Shown here: in pieces, positions 1 to 11,214 of the stretch
Layout: each line of letters starts with the position of its first letter
Numbering within the stretch: the first letter of the stretch is position 1
DNA from: Bifiguratus adelaidae
Lineage: Eukaryota; Mucoromycota; Endogonomycetes; Endogonales
Direction of reading: 5' to 3'
NCBI GenBank assembly: GCA_002261195.1
Contig: MVBO01000003.1
Location: 322,994-386,993, forward strand
DNA: 64,000 nucleotides
Notes under the pieces: generated by a model
The model's database searches: none
What the model was told of the DNA's origin: nothing
What the model saw: only the letters and a program-made list of their open reading frames with translations
Translations under genes and position numbers: made by a program

Positions 1-43
1 GCTCCGAATACCCTCCCCGATTGCCGATCGGTTCCTACCTACC

Positions 44-314
44 TTCCGACCTCAAACAGCCGCTTGTTGCTGTGGAGTGCGCTCGCGAATCGCTCGGTCC
101 TACCTTGATAGTAACGCTTGGACTTGTCGAAGGCAGGGTCATTTTGAAGTATCGTCAGGATACTATTCATCTTGTCCAACCAAGGTTGGCCATACATGAC
201 CACCGCGAGTTCTTGAGGGTTGAAGGTAGCTTTTGCCCGCTCAGCAGCGAGCAAGTCTGAACCCTGCGGCTCAATAGGCTTCTTGCTTGGAAAGTGAATA
301 GCTCCTCGACTCAT
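44..314 (-). CDS. Acyl-CoA oxidase, N-terminal exon (partial)
   Basis: Peroxisomal acyl-CoA oxidase catalyses the first, FAD-dependent step of fatty-acid beta-oxidation and passes electrons to O2. Only the first exon lies in the window; the gene runs off its left edge. The start is the ATG at 314 (MSRGAIHF), and the exon ends near 44-45 at a good donor (AG|gtaggt). The roughly 90 residues match the oxidase N-terminal domain: the block ERAKATFNPQEL, then a helix ending in NDPAFDKSKRYYQGRTERF. No catalytic residues fall inside this piece. Identity is confident because this N-terminal helical domain is characteristic of the family. Substrate chain length and the C-terminal peroxisome signal cannot be judged. 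Confidence 0.85.
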
Positions 315-2005
315 GTGATTGAGATAAACAAAGTGTGGGGTAAAGGAGACCAGACAGCGCACTATATAACACTCTCAATTCGGATGACCTAAGAAATTTT
401 CAGTTTGGTCATCCGAATTCAGGCTTAGGCAATCAGGTGACAATTTGACTCAAATGAATTTCACACAATCGAGTAAGGGCTGATCTACACCACAACGTGG
501 CCGCACTCCGTGTATGGAGTGACTTGGTTGTTCATCTGGCTTGACCGCTTAGAATTTTGATCACGATTTTCCTTTTGGGAGAGCAATGAGCGGCTTTGAG
601 TGATTACGCCTATGTCCTCTCGCCTGAGTTTTTCAAGTATATGACCATTGGCGACCGTATCCGAGTAACAAGGTCGCGTTCTTTATACCAAGAACCTGTA
701 TTTTGTATCCCGGCATATCTGTGCCTTGCTATGACGCTAATATTCAGACAATTCTGTTGTGTGTTCTTTGACGTCCATTTTCTCGCCCTTCGATAGCCGT
801 AACATTTCGAGCAATCTGCGTAGAATGAGGCTCTTGATCTGCGGGAAAATGGCGTATGTGAGTAGGCGGCGACGACTGTGGACGAATACCCACGTTAGCT
901 TCGATGAAAGGTCATCATTGAGTTTATATTGACAATTTTCGTCACTGACGGTCCGGCAAATGTACCCGGCCATTCCTTGATGATCCTGGAGCAAGTGCTC
1001 CGATTTCAGCGACCAACTGAGTGTTTTAATATATTTTCATTATCCCTTACGATTCTTGTATATCATGATCAACGAAAAGCCTGAGGTATTTTTGAATGTG
1101 GTACTTTGTACGGAAAGTCGTCCTGCTTTATATCCGCTGGGGTATTCGAGGATCGCGAGGATGCGGAAAAAGGTGAGGAGTCCTCGAGACGGGGCCTTTT
1201 ATGTTTATCGCGAACATTTCCGGTACGTTTTGTATTTTTGATTCTTGTCCGGAGTATGCTCCACTGGGAAGCATTTTTACAAGTCGAGCAAGTGGCAAGG
1301 ATTGAAACTATCGAGTAAATTATTGAACGAAGTGGTGGCGCGTTTGATTTACCATTCTCATTTGCCAATTCAGGGATTGGCGTATCCATAACACATTTCG
1401 CTTGTTACACGCGCGCTCGGGTTCTATCCTTGATAATTTGATGCATACAGAACACCTATATTTGTCCAACGACGCGTCGCGATTGAGCCACTGCCGATGC
1501 GTCCGAAAGTTGGACGACGACTTTAAGAAATGGCCAAAGCCGGCGGTAGTGAATGAATTCGAAATGTTCACTTTTTATGATGGTCCTACCGAGGCACACC
1601 AGTAGTGGTGGTCTAAATTGCAACAGTTGAGCGATTTTTTACTTTGGCGAGGAACGTTCTCATGGGTATAGTTTGTTGTTTGATAGCAGTTGACGAGTGG
1701 TAGCCTAAGCAGTGCTCACTTTAGTCAATTCAAGTTGCTTCCAGGTTACAATGCGCATCTCATTCTCACGCTTGGCTGACATGACATTGAGGATCAGTGC
1801 ATCCAACCATGACAAACACAATGGAAAAGCGCCACGTTGATTTGGCAGTAGCGGCAATTTCCCCATTTTGATCAACGTTTCTCCACCCGGTTTATCCGCG
1901 TGCATGTCTGGCCTGTCCTTCCTCTCCGTGTTGTGTGGGTTGATGTTGTATTGACAAGAGACTCTTGTATGGCAACGCAACGAACTTGTGAATTCATTCA
2001 AAGTC
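315..2005. other. Intergenic region, no supported gene
   Basis: About 1.7 kb between the divergent acyl-CoA oxidase and coiled-coil genes. It must hold both promoters. Reading frames of 60-130 codons occur on both strands (for example 737-994 and 1069-1389 minus, 1402-1605 plus), but none matches a family I know or joins into a longer spliced model. The minus frame at 737-994 has a protein-like amphipathic composition and may be a gene remnant. Confidence 0.5.
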
Positions 2006-3738
2006 ATGACCACTAGACCACCCTCATACTCCCCTTCCCCGGAAACGTCACCGTACAAGGATGAGTTCTTGGGGATATTGCGCAAGTTGGCCGACTTGGG
2101 GTGGGCTCAAGCGGCCATGGTACAGCAAAGCGATGTTGTAAAGAAGTTGGAGGCCGAGCGCCATTATCAACAGCATTTATTGGAACTTTACAAGGGTAAA
2201 ACGTGAGTATCGGACTTGGCTCGGCTTCTTTCCGGAATAGATCCTGATCAAAGGCGCTGTGCAGGAAATCCGATTTCGAGACACAATATAGCCGTGGCTT
2301 ATCGCCAAAGTTACCCTTTGGCCCGAGCTCGCTGTTCACCAAAAGCGCCTCGTCTTCCAAGGCGGCAAGATCGGATACGGATTCGAATACCCCGACGGAC
2401 AAGATGGCAGTCTCACTACGGAAAGAGCGCGGTCAGCAGCTGGCAGTGGAGGAATTAGAAGCTGCGCTTTCCGAGGAAAAGCAGCGACAAGAGGCTTTAG
2501 CCCAGCATCTGCAGGAAATGGAATCAAGCAAGCAAGCTTTGAAGCGCCTTTACGAAAATGTTTTCTCGCATCATCATTTGCTCTCAACAAACCACTACGA
2601 ACGTTCGCTTGCCGAGGACATTGAAGCTATCTCGAAGCAAATTCCAGAGTATGAGGAGCGACTAGAACGATACAAGGAGGCGCAACGACTACTGTACGAG
2701 GCTAGAGATGCAATGGAAGCTGCGATGAGAGCATTGCCAGGTGCGCAGGGCTTTCTCGACAAATATGATTCTCGAAAGAACAACAGAACTGGAACCGCAG
2801 CACCAATTCCATCGCTCTTGGCTGAGTCTTTCAACCGAGGCAAAACGGGCGAAAGTCTCGCGTATGCAGAACAGGCGCACGAACTGAACATTAAAGCGCA
2901 TGAGTTGGTGGAGGAAGTACCCATCATACCAAGAGAGTTTCCGTCTCCTGCAGGTATATTCGCCAAGAATTCACCAACTGCGTCCAGCTACGATCTGTCC
3001 TCCAGCCCTGGTACCTATGCTCAAGCCGGCTCCAACACCTCCTCAACTTCACTTATGATCTTCTTTCGAGGCTACAGACTCAAGGTGGAATATATCCTAA
3101 CACGCGCCATCGCTCCGCACATTGCCGATATACAGCACAAATTGGTCGTCGGTCGAGATGTGGTATTTGCAAAGCAGCAGACACAGTATCTAGAAATTTG
3201 CCGTATCTTGGAGCGTACATTGATGGGTCTTGATGTTGCGCAAGAAGATACCACGGCTGTGCCATCGTTAGACTCGGAATCTTCGTCACTGGCAACTGTT
3301 TCTTCCATCTCCTCCACAAACTCTGCGATTGCCTCGCCATCAATGTCCATCTCAATGGCTGATCGTCAAATGATCCATATGGCGCATCAGACACTCCAAT
3401 TCCGCTCGTCTCATTCTCACAATCCCACCATGGCTTTCCCCGAACTTGGCCGGCCGAGGACCGAATCTCCCGATGCAGAATATGTTGCCAGACCTATCCT
3501 GGTAGCAGCTGCCCGAGGACAAGAGAGCGCAAGATCAACCCAGGATGCTCCAGCGCAGCACGATCCATCACGTCGTCTTTCTTATGCTGTTGACATGTAT
3601 CGCCAGCAACAAAGTGGTTTCGGTAGAGTAGGCGTGGATGAACTCTTGGTAGGTCATGAAGTATTTAGAGATGGCTTACCCGAGTACATTGCGGATGATA
3701 GCAGCGATGACATGGTTGAACCCCCTGCTTATGAGTAA
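2006..3738 (+). CDS. Coiled-coil protein of unknown function
   Basis: Two exons, 2006-2202 and 2265-3738, joined across a 62-nt intron (gtgagt...gcag), give an open 556-residue protein. The start is the first ATG in frame (MTTRPPSYSPSPE). Residues about 120-240 are rich in Glu, Lys, Gln and Leu and read as two long coiled-coil helices. A conserved-looking helical core follows at about 330-400 (RGYRLKVEYILTRA). The tail is Ser/Thr-rich and ends in an acidic, PPAYE-like C-terminus; the N-terminus is also Pro/Ser-rich. No enzyme motif, membrane segment or zinc-binding cluster is visible. I do not recognise a named family. A scaffold or cytoskeletal adaptor role would be a guess from shape alone. 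Confidence 0.85.
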
Positions 3739-4182
3739 ACCATAGAACGTGTCGCACATAACTGTTGTGTAAAATAGACGTTAAAAGATTTGCATCAGGT
3801 TGAACCTTACAAAATGGATTTCCGTTTTTGGCGTCAAGATTTCCCCATTGTCCTGTGACTTCCGTCATTGTGACCCATGGAAGCGGGAACAACTATGCAA
3901 AAGGTACACAGTCTCCGTTTATTTGGGCGTTATGGGAAAGGTGAAGGGATTGCTGTTAAGCAACGCTTGTTTGTATTCTTAGTGAATATTGTCTGATCGG
4001 CAGAGATGTGGAGACATGAAATTTTACGAGTAAGTGCTTGCAGCCTGGACTCCCGAAAGATGCTCATGTATTCACCATCTTTTTCTAGGCATGTCAACTT
4101 TCGAATCGACATTGTAGGTATGCCTTGACGTGCGGACTAGCACTGATGGTGAACAGTTTCAAGAGCAGTACAGCCGTCGCAG
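3739..4182. other. Intergenic spacer
   Basis: About 440 bp between two genes on the plus strand. It presumably carries the 3' end of the coiled-coil gene and the promoter of the next. I see no supported gene, RNA or repeat. Confidence 0.5.
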
Positions 4183-5491
4183 ATGGCCCGATACCGAATC
4201 CTGCAGAGGCATCCTTCGGCGAGCACCGTCTTCTCCCAGCAAATACAACGACAAGCACTTGTAAGTGTATCGACTCTTGGAGCTTCGCTAAAGCCTCGGT
4301 TCAGAGATCAACGGCAGGCTCTCGGGCAACACCAAAGGAGCCAGCTGCATCTACTGCAGGAGAAGGCACGGAGAATGACCCAAACACCTATCGTCGTGGT
4401 GATCCGGTACCGAGGCCGGATACTGCCAAGGAAAGTAAACGTCAAGAGACTGTACCCTCCGAGGATGTGGTAAGTGCCATGCACAGGCTCTGTGGTATAG
4501 TAGCTCACAGGGTGGTCTTTCGCAGAGAAAACTGATTGGGGATCTTTCCCAAGTGCCAAAAGGCGCCTTATTATTCGGTTTCACAGGTCGGCATTACATG
4601 ATAACCACGAGTCGCGTCTGACTGAGTGTTCATGTATAGGTACTATACCCTACGTGGCTACCAGTATCTTTAGTATTCAATACGCCAATCACCCGGAAAT
4701 CATGACCATCCTCGAACCGGTTCAGATTGGGTACGGTGCTTGTATCATCTCCTTCTTGGGCGCAATTCATTGGGGATTGGAGATTGGAGGGTACAATGGA
4801 TCGACTGGTCTGAAACGGTACACGCTTGGTGTTATTCCGCCTCTGTTTGCCTGGCCGACGCTCTTTTTACAACCACAATACGCATTGTGGACGCAATTTG
4901 TGGGATTTATCGGATTGCTTTGGTTGGATGTACGGGCTGTGGATCGAGGGTAAGCGATGCTCTTCACGCATTACTTTGCTACTTATGCCTTTGTTGTATA
5001 GCTGGGCACCTCGCTGGTACACTTGGCTTCGGTACTGGCTTACTGGTATCGTTGGCGGTTCAATTATTTTGACGATCATGGGAAAGGAACGAATGCAAGC
5101 AAAAGTAGAAGGTCATCTGGGCAGAAAGAATTATGGCTTTTATCAAAAGGATGAAGTAGGCGGTGGACGGAAGACAACGGCTGGCAATGCCATAGCTGTG
5201 TCTGATGAGGAGACTGAAAGCGAAGAGCCGCCTTCGCTACATCAGCTTGGATCAGAAAACAAACGCGATGAAGGCGAACAAGAAAGGATGACAAAGGAAG
5301 CCAAGGCTGATGGTGACAAGGAGAAATCGACAAAGAAAGAGGATAAGGGCGGTAAAGACGACAGCAAGGACAACGCCAATAAGCAGGCAGATGATACAAA
5401 AAGCAGCGCCAAAGAAACACAATCAAAGGATGCCTCTGAGAGGGTCGAAAAGAAGGAGGGGGGCCCACAAGGCCGGGCAAGACAGATTTAA
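4183..5491 (+). CDS. Mitochondrial membrane protein, DUF3429/TMEM69 family
   Basis: Five exons (4183-4260, 4305-4469, 4526-4586, 4640-4949, 5002-5491) sum exactly to 367 codons plus stop. The first exon encodes a basic, Arg-rich, acid-poor leader (MARYRILQRH) typical of a mitochondrial presequence. The DUF3429 core follows: a VPKGALLFGFTGTIPY entry motif, then hydrophobic segments around FLGAIHWGLE, LGVIPPLFAWPTLF and FVGFIGLLWLD, and the final RWYTWLRYWLT block. This is four to five predicted membrane spans. The last 130 residues are a highly charged Lys/Glu/Asp tail, longer than in TMEM69 as I remember it. The biochemical role of the family is not known to me. Gene structure and family are well supported; mitochondrial location is inferred from the leader. 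Confidence 0.88.
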
Positions 5492-5777
5492 GGATGTATA
5501 TTGTTCTTGTGAATGTATTGCAATGACACCTTATGGTCAGGATTAGCAGGATGACTCTTGAATATGAGCAGATACCTCACCCCTCTTGCAAATGCCCGAT
5601 CCATTGGGAACAGTCGACTTGTTAGCAATGAAGGTTTTCGTATTTATTGCCGTTCCTCGTGTTCCGGCTGAGCGAGTGGTTCGGATTCACTTCGCCATTG
5701 AGGACCACTTACTGCTGATAATTCGCGTTGTAAAAATTCCTGGAAGCTTTCTAAACATGGCCGTCCTGGTTCCAGCA

Positions 5778-6064
5778 TTATGAGGCAAAATTCAGGGTCG
5801 GCCAATTGATCTCTGTATCAAAGCCTTTGGCGTGAGGCGACGGAGTGGAATGCTTGGCTTGCAGACCAGCAACTACTTGGTCGACTTGACCGTCGCGAAT
5901 ATCACCGCGTGAGAGAGAGAGGAACTCGACAGGGAAGAAGCGCAGCGCATCGAAGAGGATCCGCAGTCGGAGTTGCCGGTTGTCTGCTGGTCACATAGCA
6001 TGTGCATAGCCGATCAAGTACGGCGTTGCTTTGCGCAGTTAACGAAAGCAAGCTGGACCTCCAT
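5778..6064 (-). CDS. Small spliced protein, unrecognised
   Basis: Reading the minus strand, an ATG at 6064 (MEVQLAFVNCAKQR) runs to a donor at 6022, a 38-nt intron (gtactt...cagcag) is removed, and exon 2 (5983-5778) stays open to TAA. The lengths (43 + 206 nt) sum to exactly 83 codons, an 82-residue product. Exon 2 reads as ordinary protein, with a hydrophobic core (ILFDALRFFPVEFLSL) and a polar tail ending NWPTLNFAS. I know no matching family. The true 5' end could be further upstream, towards the Era gene. The intron is shorter than most here, so the model is tentative. Confidence 0.35.
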
Positions 6065-6352
6065 AATCTCTCATCCTCTCCATTATATCGCGTTCCGATC
6101 CATTTCATCTTCAATGCCGATCAATCATCCAGTCTTTTCCATGTATACCGTGGTGCTTTTGTCGCACACTTGCCGATGGATCCAGCATCTTTTATTTTGT
6201 TCATTTCCACTGACCATACACTGAAGAGTTTGACGAACGAGCATTGAGCCTTGTAGCTTGCGACTAGAACATGACCTTACTATTGGATGGAATGTTGGTT
6301 TCGCTGTCATTGATTGACAAATTGGGCGATTCTGCTCTTTTCTTTGCTTGAC

Positions 6353-7870
6353 ATGTTTGCAGTTCGGCATGCGACCTGGCAAGGTGCATGCGCTCGTTGT
6401 CGCATGCAGTTGGTACGGCAGTATGCCATCATGACAAGAATTAAGCGAATGGCTGGCAAACAGCCGAACAAGCCAGTCAAGAATTCTACCAAGTTGTCTT
6501 CCGAATCCCCTGCATCTGTACACCGAGTTATTGAACAAACACCGCTGAAACAAGTAGTTTATGCACCCAAGGTGATGCCTCCAAGCTGCACAAGGTCACC
6601 TGTTCAATCAACTGGCGTCCAGACAAAAGTAGCCGGTAGGTGACCTGATCAAGGAATTGACCTCGGAAAGTGATAATAACGCATGGCTAGGTATAGAAGA
6701 AAAGCTGGCTCCGGTCGTCACCGACTTTGAGCAACCTGCAGATCCATATTTGCTCAAAGTAGCCCTAGTAGGTGCTGCCAATGCCGGCAAGTCCACCTTG
6801 CTCAATGGCATCCTCGGTGAAAAGGTAACCTGGACGGCTCGTTAAGGGCAATTATTGATCATAACGTTTCATCTAGGTATCTATTGTCTCCTCTAAAGCA
6901 CATACGACCAGAGAGCGAACGCTAGGCATCCTTTCAAAGGACAACATGCAAATTGTAAGTACATGAAGACACACGACCTCGAGCTGAGCCTGTGGTAGGT
7001 GTTTTATGATACACCTGGAGTTATACCCGGCATCAACAAGGCCAAACTGAACCGACAAGTTGTCAATACTGCATGGCAAACCTTGAAAGTAGTCGATCAT
7101 GGTGAGTGGGTGCGCTAAAGATGTTCCGAACCACAGGTTGCTGACGAGGAGTGCTTAGTGATGGTTATTATTGACGTACAGCGATTGTTGAATGCGCCGT
7201 CCATGCACACTGAGGAATATCTCTTTCGTCGACTTGCCGAATACGCCATTGCTGTTACGATCCTGGTGAACAAGGTAAGGTAACCATCATTGTTGTAGGA
7301 GCTTAAACTAAGTATTCCGTTCTAGATGGATACGGTCAAGGACAAATCGTATTCAGACACCGAGCGCGAAGCTGATGAGCGTTTGAGAGCCATGTGTCCT
7401 ACCGTGGAGAAAGTGTTTTACATGTCTGCGCTCGAGTCAGAAGACGTGCACAAGATCAAGGCAAGTGTTTTGGACGACGTGGCACGATTTCAATGAGCTA
7501 ATACTTATAGCAGGACACATTATTAAAGTTGACCAAGCCACATTCTTGGCTCTACCCAGCAACACAGACGGTGGACATGGCACGTCTAAAACGGGTTGAA
7601 GAATTCATACGCGAGGAGCTCTATAGTCGGCTGGAAGGATATCTACCGTATAGTATAGTACAAGAAAATGTGGGCTGGACACCTGTAGAGGGCGGCGGAT
7701 TACGCATTGATCAAAACATTTACGTGGAGCGACCCAGTCAGCAAAAGATTGTCGTAGGAAGTGGAGGGAAGGTGATCAACGGTGTGACGCATGAGGCGAG
7801 AAAGCAGATTACAAAAGCGTTCGCCCAACCTGTACATCTCTTTCTGCACGTCAAGTGTCGGAACAAGTAG
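6353..7870 (+). CDS. ERAL1: Mitochondrial Era-like GTPase (KH domain)
   Basis: Era GTPases bind the 3' end of small-subunit rRNA and help mature the (here mitochondrial) small ribosomal subunit. Seven exons (6353-6635, 6691-6824, 6877-6954, 6999-7101, 7159-7274, 7326-7460, 7514-7870) sum to 401 codons plus stop. The first about 40 residues (MFAVRHATWQ...) are basic and fit a mitochondrial presequence. The G domain shows G1 GAANAGKST, a switch threonine in HTTRERTLG, G3 DTPG and G4 LVNKMD. The C-terminus has the KH-domain signature with VVGSGGKVI. Intron 6 starts with GC (AAG|gcaagt), a GC-AG intron. An alternative boundary is possible at 6636-6690, where an open frame reads through part of the proposed intron. 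Identity is firm. Confidence 0.93.
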
Positions 7871-8015
7871 AGCTTCAAGTAGGAGCTTGAAAGGCACCAT
7901 TACACCCTCATGATCTGTTTAGTAAACAAATGCGGAGATTTGTTGTACATTGGCAAATCTGGGCGCGCTCTGGCCAAGTCATTCACTGTTGCATCAATGG
8001 CCTTGGACTGATGGC

Positions 8016-9195
8016 TCACCACTGCTGTTTCAGGCCGTGGCTAGGAGCCGGTAGTTTAGCCTCTGGCTGGGTATCCTTGGAATCACTTACTGCTACAAGC
8101 GTCCAGAGCATAAACGTATGCGCAAAATAATATTGACGCTCGTCATCCTCGGTAATAAAGTCTCCATTGACCGTCCTCTGGGCTGCATCCACTTGTGCCC
8201 GTACGTAACGAGTATAGTTTTGCTCTATATCCCCATCATCGCCTGTGCTTAGTGGAATGTGGTTCGAGAAGCAATAGCGCAAGTGACACCACAGCGATTC
8301 GTGCCCAGGATAGCTTTGGATTAAATCAGCAATCCAGGCTCCATGTTTCATCTTGATCGAGGCATCCTGGACCGAGGCTAAAAGCCGCTCCAGATAATGC
8401 AATCCTGAATGATCGCTCACATGGCGTTCCATCCACGCGCACACCTTTGTATACTCGTCGCTGACAAAAGAGCGCGGGTCGACACGACTTGTCTCACGTA
8501 TGCGTGGATCGCGTGCGAGAACCCGGGTCGTGATCCACCATCGATAGGTCCATGCAAAATAATTGCTCTTGTACCGTTCAGCCACTTGCACACACAGGTC
8601 GCGTTCTTTGATTGGATCAATGTAAGCTAAATGCGAGCTGGCATGAATCCAACGGCGATGATGCCATGGTAGCGATTGTTTGCAGTTTCGCGGGATTGTA
8701 CAGCATAATTGTACATTGCGCAGTTCTGTGGTAGGATGAACTATACCCATTTGCACGAGTCGCTTTCTGGAGACGGACTCAATAACCGCATTCGATCATA
8801 AGACCCTGTGTTGCGTACTGACCTCGCATTCAGACATGTCTCGTGGTTTGGATTCAGGAAGAGGATGATCCTGGATGCTATCTCCACCTTTTCCAATACG
8901 TCGATACCGGTCTCGCTTCCCACCTTGTATCGGAACAAGTCATCACTGGCCCCTTTCAGTAGTTCCGGTATGCACGCCAGCGGAAACCCAAGATGAACGC
9001 CTTCAACCACCAGGTCCGTCCCACCTGGTATGAGACCCAGTTCCTCACTAACACTTAGCGCGCGCGCTCGTGCCTGCACAAAAACGCGTAACCCACTTAC
9101 AAGTCCTGTGTCTCCATCAACTGATAAACGCGACGATACATGATGTGTGACGCAAAGGATCACGCGCTCAAATAGTCCACGGCAACTTTTTCCAT
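8016..9195 (-). CDS. PTAR1: Protein prenyltransferase alpha-repeat protein, PTAR1-like
   Basis: PTAR1 is the alpha subunit of geranylgeranyltransferase III, which in animals pairs with the Rab GGTase beta subunit to lipidate the SNARE Ykt6. The main exon (8766-8016) and the exon ending at 8823 join over a clean intron to read FLNPNHETCLNARKRLVQMG, the first alpha repeat. Later repeats show HHRRWIHASSHLAY, NYFAWTYRWW and a final block near GHESLWCHLRYCF. These Trp-rich helical-pair repeats are the family hallmark. The 5' end is inferred: ATG at 9195 (MEKVAVDYLSA) spliced with a weak donor to VSEELGLIPGG, matching where animal PTAR1 has an EIGLIP motif. The tail is convergent with Era (145 bp between stops). 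Confidence 0.82.
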
Positions 9196-9707
9196 CGCAA
9201 ACCCGCCCAAGGGCACAAACAAACGGCCATTCGCGTTCTTCGGGCTCAAATTTAAAACACTATTTGTTTGGTGATAAACAGGAGGATCCGTCTCTTGTCT
9301 TTTTGTGCCGCGCGGTCTCTCGCTCTCTCTCCCTCTCTAATAATCCTTGGCTTTGCACGCCTACCCGGAAAAAAATGCCCCGCCAAAAAGCCATAAAAAA
9401 TGGTGGGATCGTCTGGATTCCCATTGGTTCTTTCTCAACAGTTGTTTCATCACCACTATTTCTCCTAAAGGGGGAAGGAAGAAAGATGCGCTTTCCTGTT
9501 CTTCTGGCCCTTTTCTCTTCCATATAACATTAACACAACTGGAAGGATTGCTTCTCCCTCTAATTTGTCACACCTTTCGCACGCAACGTTATTGTTGTCG
9601 AGATTGCAATTAGAGCTCAAAGATTGCATCTGGATATTTTACCGCAGCTTCTGCCGAGCCTATAGCGTTCATCGTTTTGCGGACCTGCTCACATTTCCAT
9701 CAGACTT
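9196..9707. other. Divergent promoter region, PTAR1 / Whi5-like
   Basis: About 510 bp between divergent start codons, with CT- and A-rich tracts around 9300-9400. No supported gene or RNA. The presumed promoters of both flanking genes lie here; I could not assign specific sites. Confidence 0.45.
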
Positions 9708-10990
9708 ATGGGCGACCTCATGACCACGCCGATGATCCATGCGAGCGGCCATGGTCAGCCATTGACCAAGCAACAGGTATCTAAGGTAAGTAAGAGATCG
9801 GTTGCTGAACGGGGCCATAAGTCTATCTATCGGTCATGCTTACTGATGTGCAAATTTAGCTCATGTACACTTTAAGAACACGATTAGGCTTGGCTGGCTT
9901 CAAGGCTAAACATGGCATGATGAGATCTCGTTTCAATCGCGTGCAGGCAAGATTTTCCTCTCGGTTGCCTGCAGATCCCGTGCCCTGCCTCAGTCGGACA
10001 AGGCTGGCCTATCATGCCATGTCTCGTCGATCCAGTACGTCATACCCACCCCCTCTCACACGTGGCTCCTCCAGACGTTACCGTAGCGTCTCAATGTCAC
10101 GGGAAACGAGCAGAGCCACCCCATCTGACATGCTGCCTTTGGCGCCAAGCCCCCAAGGTATCTTGCGGGACTTGGAAATGTCCAGGCAATCCTCCGCACG
10201 TACGCCTACTCACATGACATCCCCGATCCTACGTCGTCGGGACAGCTCGCCTTGTACAGAAAAATCATCCGAGCCATGTGCCACTCCACCACCTCGATTT
10301 GCCTACCCGACTCCCGTCACCGGTAATCCCGAGACGGATGCAGCTTACTTGCTAGTCATGCTCCATCATAGTCCGCTTTATCCCCCCGGCGAACAGAAAC
10401 GCCGACATTCTGTCGAGTTTTGGCAATCGGAGCGTTTACAAGTGCCTCAACCGCTAAAACCTGGCACGTCAGCTCCAATGCCCTACGTCACGGATCCCTA
10501 TCCACGGCCAGCTCCACAAATTCATCCCTTTGAGGCCTTTATGCAGTTGGAAAAACCTACAAAGCGACAGCGCACCGAATTACCCTCTCCCTCTCCTTCC
10601 TACCATCAAAGGCCACCCCAATTTCCCCAAGAATCCTTCAGACCCCGAGCTCTACCGGCGTATCCAACAGCCTTGTATGCTCAACCTCAGCCGTTCCCAC
10701 CGCAACGAGACGTGCTCCGTCCTGCCCCATTCCCTCCCCCCACCTTCTTACCCTCTCCCACCTGCCCGAATTTCCCCCCTCCGCTACAACCCGCCAGTTC
10801 CTCCATCGCCTCATCCCCAACCAACCTCTCCGACGGTCTGCCCGCACCTTGTACTCCATCTCCTCCCAAAAATCAACCACTTACCCCACCTGAACTCTCT
10901 GGCCTTGACTCCTTCCGAACCATTGACTATGACAAGTCATGGCTAACGGAAGAATTTGGCCGTGTCCCTACATTTGAACCTCTTGTCTGA
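9708..10990 (+). CDS. Whi5/Nrm1-like cell-cycle repressor candidate
   Basis: Two exons (9708-9785 and 9860-10990) sum to 402 residues. Near the N-terminus, spanning the splice junction, is a short helix reading KLMYTLRTRLGLAGFKAKHG. This resembles the conserved motif of yeast Whi5/Nrm1 (Leu-x-Thr-Arg-Leu-x-Leu-Ala-x-aromatic-Lys), which binds SBF/MBF and represses G1/S transcription. The rest is disordered: Ser/Thr-Pro sites (possible CDK targets), a KRQRTELPSPSP stretch that may be a nuclear signal, and a long proline-rich segment at about 240-350. The C-terminus is acidic-aromatic (TIDYDKSWLTEEFG). The family call rests on one short motif plus general layout, so it is moderate. No membrane or enzyme features are visible. 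Confidence 0.5.
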
Positions 10991-11214
10991 TTTTTAATGT
11001 TATCGTGTACCATGCTTGTATATTGTTTCACACTATAGACGCTGTAGTTACGCTTTGGTTGTCCATGCCATTGTATGAAGGTGTGGTGTATCGAGTATGA
11101 GCTTGGTTCTGTGGCGCGGTTTGGCGGAGCTGTTGTGCCACTTTCCTTATCAGGACAGAGCGCAGTCAACCACTTTTTTCGCTTTCCGCGCGGTCTCTTG
11201 GGCTTGTCTGCAGC

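Noticed and set aside
5076-5480. Open minus-strand frame of 134 codons
   Set aside because: It is the antisense of the Lys/Glu-rich tail of the DUF3429 gene. Such composition removes stops on the other strand, and the product is Ser/Leu/Pro nonsense.
9090-9125. A 27-nt GT-AG ultrashort intron in the PTAR1 5' region
   Set aside because: It has good ends but does not restore the frame of the PTAR1 domain; a longer intron from the ATG at 9195 does.
10638-10880. Minus-strand Gly/Arg-rich frame
   Set aside because: Antisense shadow of the proline-rich region of the Whi5-like gene.
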